This document shows positions 1 to 6,077 of a stretch of 7,473 nt of DNA, piece by piece; position 1 is the stretch's first letter, and the number at the start of each line of letters is the position of its first letter. Origin of the DNA: an uncultured Ruminococcus sp. (GTDB lineage Bacteria > Bacillota > Clostridia > Oscillospirales > CAG-272); NCBI GenBank assembly GCA_902803255.1, contig CADCPG010000239.1, positions 1 to 7,473 on the forward strand. Direction: 5' to 3'. Under the pieces are notes generated by a model that searched no databases, was not told the origin of the DNA, and saw only the letters and a program-made list of their open reading frames with translations. Position numbers and translations under genes: made by a program.

Positions 1-1
1 C

Positions 2-1780
2 GAAGACAGGATCTCATCCGAGCGCCGGCGGGACAGGGTCGGACAGGCCATCGCGGCCGTCGCGCCCTACGTAAAAAAGAAAAAGAAGATGTTCGCGCCG
101 AAGCAGAAGGCCGATCTCTCGGCATTCGCCTCGTCGTCGGCATGCGGGATCACATACAACGCCGCAGAGGCCGTATGCGACGCCGTGGCGCGCCGCGACG
201 AGATCGACAAGGAGATCGCGGCCGTGGAATCGTCCGAACGCGCAGCGGCCCCCTGGCTCGAGCTTGATCTCCCTCTTGAGGGAGTCTCGACGCAGAAGAC
301 CTCGACTGTTATAGGTTCGGTCCCGCCGCACGTCACCGACAGCCTTCTCGAGTCGAAGCTCGAAGACGAGGATTGCGCTTTCATGCGCTTAGGCGCTCCT
401 CCAACGAACCGCCTGCTGTTCTTCTGTCCTTCGGACGGGACCGACGCGCTCGTCAGAAAGCTGGCACCCCTGGGGTTCGTCGAAGCCGTCTTTCCGGACG
501 GGACCGGAACGGCCGCCGAAGAGATGAAGCGGCTGGGCGCAAAAAAGAAGGAGCTCGAAGCCGAGAGCGCCTCGATCGAATCGCTTCTTTCCGAGAGCGC
601 CATGCTCACCGACAATTTCGAGATCCTCTGGGATCTCGAGCAGACTAAGGTGCGCGAAGCCGAACTCAGAGAGAGATTCGCCCGCACTTCCGAATGCGTG
701 CAGCTTAGCGGATTCGTCCCTGAGAAGAACGCTGAAAAGGTCGAAGACCTCCTTAAAAGATCCGAATGCGCCTATGAGTTCTCGGACCCCGATCCCGAGG
801 AGGGAGCTCCGGTGCTGCTCGAAAACAACAGGTTCGCCCGCAATTTCGAATGGGTGGTGGCGATGTATTCGCTGCCGAGGTACGGGACGTACGACCCGAC
901 CTTCATCATGAGCATATGCTACTCGATCCTGTTCTCGATCATGTTCGCCGATGTCGGATACGGCCTGCTTCTTGCGCTCGGAGGCTTCATCCTGCCGCGC
1001 GTGCTCCATCTCGGCGACAGCACTTCCAGGGCATTCCGGATGTTCGGGATCTGCGGTATCTTCTGCATCGTCACCGGCGTCCTGTTCGGCGGATATTTCG
1101 GCGACCTGCCGCTCGCCTTCATCAGGTCGGCCGATCCCGGAGCCGAGATACCTAAAACTCTCGCGATAATCGTCGATCCGACGATAGACCCGATGAAATT
1201 CCTGATCATCGGACTTGCGGTCGGCTTCGTACACCTTGTGACCGGTCAGGTGATCAAGTTCGCGCTGGTCTGGAAGAAGAGCAAGCTCGACGCGATATTC
1301 GACTACGCCTTCTTCTGGATCATCTATACCGGTATCATTCTCATGATCCTCGTGCCGAACAATATCGGATTGTACGTCGCGGGAGCCGGAGCGGTACTCG
1401 TAGTCCTGACCGCCGGAAGAAAAGAGAAGAACCTCCTCATGAGGCTTCCCAAGGGCCTGCTCGGTCTTTACGGTCTCGTGAACTTCGGTTCCGACATCAT
1501 CTCGTACGCCAGGATCCTCGCGATCGCGCTGTCCGGCACCGTTCTCGCGCAGGTGTTCAACATACTCGCGACATTCAGCCGCTCCCCGGTCTTCATGATC
1601 ATCGGCACTCCGATAATACTGCTTATCGGACATATACTCAACCTCGCGCTCAGCGCGCTGTCCGCCTTCGTCCATACGAGCAGGCTGCAGTACGTCGAGT
1701 TCTTCGGAAAGTTCTACGAGGACGGCGGCAAGCCCTTTACTCCCGCGGTGCCCTCGTCGAAATACACTGTTCAGGAATAA
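2..1780 (+). CDS. ntpI: V-type ATPase subunit I (stator a-type subunit), 5' partial
   Basis: Membrane stator subunit that provides the ion half-channels against the K ring. The frame is open from base 2, so the true start lies upstream of the window. ATG 89 is the first in-frame Met but sits inside the family's Lys-rich segment (PYVKKKKKMFAPK), so it is an unlikely start. The fragment has 592 residues; family members usually have about 620-680, so I infer roughly 45-60 are missing. The cytosolic half (to about base 850) has a Glu/Lys-rich coiled coil around 520-680 and a GFVPEKN motif near 712-732, typical of the family. The membrane half has about seven or eight hydrophobic segments: near 902-980 (with FADVGYG), 1040-1108, 1199-1267, 1292-1354, 1364-1418, 1460-1568 and 1592-1690. 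The essential channel arginine is the AGG at 1511-1513 in SYARILAIALSG. The C-terminal FFGKFYEDGGKPFTP motif is intact. Family is certain; Na+ rather than H+ is inferred from K. Confidence 0.96.
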   Translation, partial: EDRISSERRRDRVGQAIAAVAPYVKKKKKMFAPKQKADLSAFASSSACGITYNAAEAVCDAVARRDEIDKEIAAVESSERAAAPWLELDLPLEGVSTQKTSTVIGSVPPHVTDSLLESKLEDEDCAFMRLGAPPTNRLLFFCPSDGTDALVRKLAPLGFVEAVFPDGTGTAAEEMKRLGAKKKELEAESASIESLLSESAMLTDNFEILWDLEQTKVREAELRERFARTSECVQLSGFVPEKNAEKVEDLLKRSECAYEFSDPDPEEGAPVLLENNRFARNFEWVVAMYSLPRYGTYDPTFIMSICYSILFSIMFADVGYGLLLALGGFILPRVLHLGDSTSRAFRMFGICGIFCIVTGVLFGGYFGDLPLAFIRSADPGAEIPKTLAIIVDPTIDPMKFLIIGLAVGFVHLVTGQVIKFALVWKKSKLDAIFDYAFFWIIYTGIILMILVPNNIGLYVAGAGAVLVVLTAGRKEKNLLMRLPKGLLGLYGLVNFGSDIISYARILAIALSGTVLAQVFNILATFSRSPVFMIIGTPIILLIGHILNLALSALSAFVHTSRLQYVEFFGKFYEDGGKPFTPAVPSSKYTVQE

Positions 1781-1788
1781 ACTATTAC

Positions 1789-1794
1789 AAGGAG
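1789..1794 (+). promoter_or_regulatory. Strong ribosome binding site for subunit K
   Basis: AAGGAG lies 8 bases before ATG 1803, in a 22-base gap with only 6 G/C bases inside a GC-rich operon. The match and the AT-rich, probably unstructured setting support ATG 1803 as the start over the in-frame Met codon at 1821, and suggest high expression of the multicopy ring protein. Confidence 0.85.
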
Positions 1795-1802
1795 ATAAAC
1801 AA

Positions 1803-2318
1803 ATGCAACCCGAAATTTCGATGAATCTCTGGGATCTTCTCGGAAAGATCTTTCTCAACGGCCAGGTCCTGACCGTTCTCGCCGCCGCTCTCGCCGCCAT
1901 CCTCCCCGGATTCGGTTCGGCCAGGGCCGTCGGTTCGGTCGGCGAAGCGCTCAACGGACTCATGTCCGAAGACCCCGACAAGTTCGGCAAGGGCTTCCTG
2001 CTCCAGGCGCTGCCCGCAACGCAGGGCATCTACGGTCTGATCATCGCCTTCATGGTGCTGCTCCAGCTGCCGAATGTCACCGCCGGAAACTACGCCATGG
2101 GCTTCTACATGATCGGTGCCTGCCTTCCCATCGCGCTCTGCGGCTACTATTCCGCGATCAAACAGGGAAGAGTCGCTGCTTCAGGTATAGCCACCATTGC
2201 GAAACAGCCCTCAGCCTCAGGTAAGACGGTCACCGCGACCGCCATGGTCGAGCTTTACGCGCTGCTCTCGCTCCTGATCTCCTTCCTTCTCGTCATCCAG
2301 AATCCCTTCGCCGGCTGA
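1803..2318 (+). CDS. ntpK: V-type ATPase subunit K (proteolipid, rotor ring)
   Basis: Subunit of the membrane rotor ring that carries ions past subunit I; 171 residues versus 156 in E. hirae NtpK (recalled). It is a double hairpin with four membrane helices at about residues 22-45, 64-89, 97-122 and 146-166. Hairpin 1 contains GSARAVGSVGEAL and the ion-site motif LPATQGIYG (70-78). Hairpin 2 contains IKQGRVAASGI and AMVELYALL. By alignment to NtpK, L61, T64, Q65, Y68, Q110 and E139 correspond to L70, T73, Q74, Y77, Q121 and E150. All are kept, so Na+ specificity is predicted. The helix-2 position matching E150 is G75, so there is one carboxylate per four helices. Oddities: Ala72 replaces the usual Gly of LPGTQG, and the N-terminus is somewhat longer than in NtpK (Met7 is a less likely alternative start). 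It starts 22 bases after subunit I. Confidence 0.97.
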   Translation: MQPEISMNLWDLLGKIFLNGQVLTVLAAALAAILPGFGSARAVGSVGEALNGLMSEDPDKFGKGFLLQALPATQGIYGLIIAFMVLLQLPNVTAGNYAMGFYMIGACLPIALCGYYSAIKQGRVAASGIATIAKQPSASGKTVTATAMVELYALLSLLISFLLVIQNPFAG

Positions 2319-2329
2319 TCTTTAAGACA

Positions 2330-2938
2330 ATGACGGGACTTGAAAAAGTAACCGGCAGGATCACATCGGAAGCAGCAGACGACGCCGCGAAGCTTCTGGC
2401 CGCGGCCGAAGAGAAATGCGCGCAGATAGCCGCCGAAGCCGACCGCAGGATCGAAGCGGAAAAGGCACGGCTGAACGCGCTGCTCGAGGCCGAGGGGAAG
2501 AACGTTATCACGAGGGCCAGGTCGTCAGCGTCGATGCAGAAAAGGAACATCATCCTTTCGGCCAAGGCAGCCGCTCTCGACAGGGCGTTTGCCGCCGCCG
2601 AGGAGGAGCTATGCTCGATGCCGAAGGAGAAATATGTCGCCTTCATCGTGAGGTGCGTATCTGAGGCCGTCGACTTTACGCCCGACGCCGAAAGGTGCGG
2701 CGTGAGGTTCAACGCGAAGGACGCGGCCGAGGTAGGGGATGACATCCTGAAGGAACTGTCAGCAGCCTATCCCAACATCGCTTTTTACGCCGTCGATGAA
2801 CCCGCCGCGATCTCCGGTGGGGCGCTGCTCGATTTCGGCGAGACCGACGTCGACTGCTCGGTGGCCTCTCTGATCAAGCGCAGCCGCGAAGAACTCGAGC
2901 CCAAGGTCTGCGCCGTCCTTTTTGACAGCGTCATCTGA
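2330..2938 (+). CDS. ntpE: V-type ATPase subunit E (peripheral stalk)
   Basis: Peripheral-stalk subunit that pairs with a G/H-type subunit to tie the A3B3 head to subunit I; cytoplasmic. At 202 residues it has normal family length. Residues 1-95 form a long Ala/Glu/Lys/Arg-rich helix suited to a coiled coil, beginning MTGLEKVTGRI, a typical E-subunit opening. KRNIILSAKA (71-80) and the following helix lead into a globular domain at about 100-202. That domain holds AISGGALLDFGETDVDCS (160-177) and LIKRSREELEPKV (181-193), matching the conserved SGG...LI..REELE pattern. The start is 11 bases after the K stop. No good Shine-Dalgarno sequence is present (only AAGA-like bases), so re-initiation or coupling from K is likely. 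The start fits the family N-terminus, and I see no frameshift. Confidence 0.94.
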   Translation: MTGLEKVTGRITSEAADDAAKLLAAAEEKCAQIAAEADRRIEAEKARLNALLEAEGKNVITRARSSASMQKRNIILSAKAAALDRAFAAAEEELCSMPKEKYVAFIVRCVSEAVDFTPDAERCGVRFNAKDAAEVGDDILKELSAAYPNIAFYAVDEPAAISGGALLDFGETDVDCSVASLIKRSREELEPKVCAVLFDSVI

Positions 2939-2950
2939 AGATCCAGTGAT

Positions 2951-3958
2951 ATGCCAAATTACAAAGAATCGGAATATTATTATTCCTCCGCGAAGATAGC
3001 GGCGATGTCGGGGAAACTGATCCCCTCGCAGGTGTTGCTCTCACTGTGCGATTCGGCGTCGTACGGGGCGGCACTTGACAGGCTTCGCGAATACGGAGTC
3101 GAACCCGTGAACGATAACGGAAAGCCCGACACCGAACTGACTCTGGCGTCATATTCGGCGTCGATGTTCTCGACTCTCGCGGGATTTCTTCCCGACGGTG
3201 AGATCGTCGGGGCTCTTCGCGCTGAATACGACTGCCACAACATAAAAACCGCGGTGAAGTGCAGATATCTGAAGACCGACCCTGAGCCGTATTTTATAGC
3301 GGCCGGCTCGGTCCCGCCGGAGGCGGCAGTCCGCGCCGCCGATACGGGCGACTTTTCCGCAGTGTATCCGGAGACTATCGCGTCGGCTGCCGGGGCGGCA
3401 GCGAAGAAACTCGACTCCGACGGCGACCTTCGCTCTTTTGAATCAGCGGTCGACAGGTCCTGCTTCGACCGTCTGAGCGAACTTGCCGGGTCTTTCGGGT
3501 ATCCGACCCTCTCTGACATCATCTCGCTGAAGTCCGACCTTCTCAATCTCGTGACAGCCTCGAGGATCCGGCGGGTTAAGAACCCCGACACCGCGAAACT
3601 GCTCGCTTCAGACGCGTTCGTCCCGGGCGGAAGAATACCCGGAGAGAAGTTCTATCCCGAAGGTGAATCCTCTCCCGCGCTCCCGCTGTCCGATCTTGAA
3701 CCTTTATTGAGCGAAGAAGAGCTGCGACAGATCACAAATGCGGCATCGAATGAGCGCCCCGACGTTCTCTCAACCGCATGCGACAGGGTGCTGCTGTCAT
3801 ATATACGTCGCGCCTGCGGAAGGGAACAGCTCGGGATAAAGCCGGTGATTCTCTTTATAGCTACATTCGTATACGCTGTCAAGGACCTTCGTATCATACT
3901 GTCCGGCCTTGAATCCGGAAAGCCGGGGGCCGGAATAAAAGAGGAGCTGATCTTCTGA
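2951..3958 (+). CDS. ntpC: V-type ATPase subunit C (AtpC/NtpC, ring-to-shaft socket)
   Basis: Homologue of eukaryotic subunit d, a funnel-shaped protein linking the D/F shaft to the K ring; cytoplasmic face of the membrane. At 335 residues it has normal length. Recognition rests on the opening EYYYSSAKIAAMSGKLI (8-24), the conserved YDCHNIKTAVKCRYL (93-107, family YDxHNLK...R), the charged helices of the middle, and the C-terminal DLRIILSGLESGKPGAGI followed by EEL. Its place between E and F is canonical. This is the least conserved protein in the window: the usual Glu-containing AKExEI helix just before the LRII motif reads FIATFVYAVKDLRII. The start has only a weak GAAG-type ribosome site 10 bases upstream, 12 bases after the E stop. 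Its stop overlaps the F start by one base. Confidence 0.9.
   Translation: MPNYKESEYYYSSAKIAAMSGKLIPSQVLLSLCDSASYGAALDRLREYGVEPVNDNGKPDTELTLASYSASMFSTLAGFLPDGEIVGALRAEYDCHNIKTAVKCRYLKTDPEPYFIAAGSVPPEAAVRAADTGDFSAVYPETIASAAGAAAKKLDSDGDLRSFESAVDRSCFDRLSELAGSFGYPTLSDIISLKSDLLNLVTASRIRRVKNPDTAKLLASDAFVPGGRIPGEKFYPEGESSPALPLSDLEPLLSEEELRQITNAASNERPDVLSTACDRVLLSYIRRACGREQLGIKPVILFIATFVYAVKDLRIILSGLESGKPGAGIKEELIF
3902..3934 (+). other. Predicted nested GC-rich stem-loop before the F gene
   Basis: TCCGGCC (3902-3908) can pair with GGCCGGA (3928-3934). Inside, CCGG (3915-3918) pairs with CCGG (3923-3926) around an AAAG loop, with a possible extra U-G pair (3914/3927). It lies in the 3' coding end of subunit C, seven bases before the F ribosome site. 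No T-run follows, so it is not a standard terminator. A role is speculative, and the fold may be incidental in GC-rich coding sequence. Confidence 0.35.
3941..3946 (+). promoter_or_regulatory. Ribosome binding site for subunit F
   Basis: GAGGAG is located inside the end of the C gene, 11 bases before ATG 3958. Together with the overlapping stop/start (TGATG) it fixes the F start and suggests coupled translation. Confidence 0.75.
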
Positions 3959-4269
3959 TGTACGGAATATCTGTCATAGGACGAAAAGAAGACATCATGG
4001 GCTTTTCCGCTCTTGGATTCGAGGTGTTTCCCGCATCCGGCGCCGATGAGGCATCCGAGCTCCTTGAAAAGCTGGCGAGATCATCGAAATACGCCGTGAT
4101 CTTTCTCAGCGAGGATTTTGCAGAACCGCTCTCCGGCGTCACAGCGAAATACAAGGACGATCTGATCCCCGCAATACTTCCTTTTCCGACCCCCGGAGCC
4201 GACAGAGGCTACGGCATGAAAGCCGTCACCGATTCGGTGATCAGGGCTATCGGATCGGATGTAATCTAA
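3958..4269 (+). CDS. ntpG: V-type ATPase subunit F (central stalk)
   Basis: Small central-stalk subunit that binds the D shaft and rotates with it; called NtpG in E. hirae and F in most other systems. Its 103 residues match the family's usual 100-110. It shows the compact alternating alpha/beta fold: ISVIGRKEDIMGFSALGF (4-21), which matches the family's IAVIGDKDSVLGFKALG, then a helix EASELLEKLA (31-40), the strand YAVIFLSEDFAE (45-56), and PAILPFPTPG (71-80). The C-terminal helix is about 87-98. The ATG overlaps the C stop by one base and has a GAGGAG upstream. Nothing is truncated. Identity is secure from both sequence and position between C and A. Confidence 0.95.
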   Translation: MYGISVIGRKEDIMGFSALGFEVFPASGADEASELLEKLARSSKYAVIFLSEDFAEPLSGVTAKYKDDLIPAILPFPTPGADRGYGMKAVTDSVIRAIGSDVI

Positions 4270-4275
4270 TCAATC

Positions 4276-4280
4276 GAGGA
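4276..4280 (+). promoter_or_regulatory. Ribosome binding site for subunit A
   Basis: GAGGA lies 9 bases before ATG 4290. The 20-base gap has only 5 G/C bases, which should leave the start region unpaired. It supports ATG 4290, which also gives the family-typical N-terminus. Confidence 0.75.
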
Positions 4281-4289
4281 ATATATTAA

Positions 4290-6062
4290 ATGAGTACACA
4301 GGGAACTGTCTATAAAGTCTCGGGTCCGCTCGTCATCGCGGAAGGCATGCGCACCGCGAACATGTTCGACGTGGTCCACGTCGGTCCGAAAGGCCTTATA
4401 GGAGAAATCATAGAGATGCACGGGGACAGGGCATCGGTACAGGTCTACGAGGAGACCGCCGGCATAGGGCGCGGCGACGCCGTCGTCTCGACCGACTCTC
4501 CGCTGTCCGTCGAGCTCGGCCCCGGCCTTATCGGAAACATATATGACGGGATCCAGCGCCCGCTGGAGAAGCTGCGCGAGATGGCCGGCTCGAACCTCAC
4601 CAAGGGCATCTCCGCGGCCGCTCTCGACCGGGACAGAGTGTGGCATTTCGACGCGACTGTATCAGCCGGGACAACGGTATCTCCCGGAGATATCATCGGC
4701 ACCGTTCAGGAATCGGAAGTCATGCTCCACAGGATCCTTATCCCGCCGAAGTCTCCGAAGGGCAAGATCAGATCGATAACCTCGGGCGACTTCAAGGTCG
4801 AGGACACCGTAGCCCTGGTCGAGACCGACGACGGCTCGGTATTTCCGGTCCGTATGATGCAGAAATGGCCGGTCAGGATCGCGAGGCCCTACACCGAGAA
4901 GCTGCCTCCCAACGAACCCATGGTCACCGGTCAGCGCAACATCGACTCGCTCTTCCCGATATCCAGCGGCGGAACGGCCTGCGTTCCCGGCCCGTTCGGC
5001 TCGGGCAAGACTGTCGTACAGCATCAGCTTGCCAAATGGTCCGACGTCGATCTCGTCGTTTACATAGGCTGCGGCGAGCGCGGAAACGAGATGACCGACG
5101 TTCTGCGCGAGTTCCCCGAGATCAAGGACCCCCGCACAGGCAAGACGCTCATGGAGCGGACCGTGCTCATCGCGAACACTTCCGACATGCCCGTCGCCGC
5201 CAGAGAGGCGTCGATCTATACAGGCATAACGATAGCCGAATATTACCGCGACATGGGGTATTCGGTAGCAGTCATTGCCGATTCGACATCCAGGTGGGCG
5301 GAGGCTCTCCGCGAAATGTCCGGACGTCTCGAGGAGATGCCGGGCGAGGAAGGCTATCCCGCGTATCTTACGTCGAGGCTCGCCCAGTTCTACGAGAGAG
5401 CGGGGAAGGTCATATGCATCGGAAGCGACCGCAGAACCGGATCGCTCTCGGCGATCGGAGCCGTATCGCCTCCCGGAGGTGACATCTCCGAGCCGGTGTC
5501 GCAGGCCACTCTGCGTATAGTCAAGGTCTTCTGGGGACTCGACTCCGCACTCGCCTACAGGCGTCATTTCCCGGCCATCAACTGGCTCAATTCATATTCG
5601 CTCTACCGTGACAGGCTCGCCGGATGGTTCTCGCAGAACGTCGCGAGAGACTGGATGGATCAGACTCAGCGCTGCCTTAAGACGCTTCAGGCCGAGTCTG
5701 CGCTGAACGAGATCGTACAGCTCGTCGGTATGGACGCCCTCTCGCCCTCCGACAGGATGACGCTCGAGATCTCGCGCTCGCTGCGTGAGGATTTCCTCCA
5801 GCAGGACGCTCTCGGCGACAACGACAGCTACACGCCGCTCGACAAGCAGCACGATCTGCTCGCCCTGATCTTCTCGTTCGAGGACAAGGGGCGCGCCGCG
5901 ATCGCCAGGGGCGCCGACATCGAAGCGATCTCCGAGCTGCCGGTGCGCGAGGAGATAGGCCGCGCCAAGGCCGTCCCGTACGGGGAATACAGGAAAGTAT
6001 ACGCAGAGATCGGAGCCGAACTCGACAAAGAACTCGAGGCTCTCGTACCGGCCGGAAACTGA
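4290..6062 (+). CDS. ntpA: V-type ATPase catalytic subunit A
   Basis: Catalytic ATP-binding subunit; three copies alternate with B in the cytosolic head. At 590 residues it has family length. In order: N-terminal beta-barrel (1-70, with GTVYKVSGPLVIAEGM), the non-homologous bulge domain that separates A subunits from F-type beta (about 110-190), the nucleotide domain and a helical C-terminal domain (about 440-590). Walker A is GPFGSGKT at 234-241, with K240 and T241 binding phosphate and Mg2+. The catalytic glutamate is in GCGERGNE (E263 of the GER motif). Walker B is VAVIADSTSRWAEALRE with D331. EEMPGEEGYPAYL (348-360) and SPPGGDISEPV (393-403) are further family signatures. All key residues are present, so it should be active. 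Cys231, three residues before the P-loop, is where I recall Ala in E. hirae (GGAAAVPG). It starts 20 bases after F. Confidence 0.98.
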   Translation: MSTQGTVYKVSGPLVIAEGMRTANMFDVVHVGPKGLIGEIIEMHGDRASVQVYEETAGIGRGDAVVSTDSPLSVELGPGLIGNIYDGIQRPLEKLREMAGSNLTKGISAAALDRDRVWHFDATVSAGTTVSPGDIIGTVQESEVMLHRILIPPKSPKGKIRSITSGDFKVEDTVALVETDDGSVFPVRMMQKWPVRIARPYTEKLPPNEPMVTGQRNIDSLFPISSGGTACVPGPFGSGKTVVQHQLAKWSDVDLVVYIGCGERGNEMTDVLREFPEIKDPRTGKTLMERTVLIANTSDMPVAAREASIYTGITIAEYYRDMGYSVAVIADSTSRWAEALREMSGRLEEMPGEEGYPAYLTSRLAQFYERAGKVICIGSDRRTGSLSAIGAVSPPGGDISEPVSQATLRIVKVFWGLDSALAYRRHFPAINWLNSYSLYRDRLAGWFSQNVARDWMDQTQRCLKTLQAESALNEIVQLVGMDALSPSDRMTLEISRSLREDFLQQDALGDNDSYTPLDKQHDLLALIFSFEDKGRAAIARGADIEAISELPVREEIGRAKAVPYGEYRKVYAEIGAELDKELEALVPAGN

Positions 6063-6067
6063 GGAGG
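6061..6067 (+). promoter_or_regulatory. Strong ribosome binding site for subunit B
   Basis: GAGGAGG overlaps the A stop codon (TGA 6060-6062) and sits 10 bases before ATG 6078. A ribosome finishing A would be on this site, so A and B translation are probably coupled, which suits their 3:3 stoichiometry. Confidence 0.82.
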
Positions 6068-6077
6068 CGGAGAAACG

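Noticed and set aside
72..91. A-rich stretch before ATG 89 as a leader and start for subunit I, or as a frameshift site
   Set aside because: The purine run encodes the family's Lys-rich segment in the open frame, and the downstream frame continues without interruption, so neither an internal start nor frameshifting is needed.
389..2029. Long open frame on the minus strand (546 codons) opposite subunits I and K
   Set aside because: Its product is rich in Asp, Glu, His and Arg with no family resemblance, and it mirrors strongly conserved plus-strand genes. GC-ending codon bias removes stops from this antisense frame.
4282..4287. TATATT resembling a -10 promoter element before subunit A
   Set aside because: It lies between the ribosome site and the start codon, so transcripts from it would have almost no leader; no matching -35 is evident.
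4640..5482. Alternative plus-strand frame of 280 codons inside subunit A
   Set aside because: Arg/Ser/His-rich out-of-frame translation of a gene whose own frame carries all catalytic motifs.
4662..5567. Minus-strand open frame of 301 codons opposite subunit A
   Set aside because: Shadow of the conserved catalytic domain of A; low-complexity charged protein, and no start context or partner genes.
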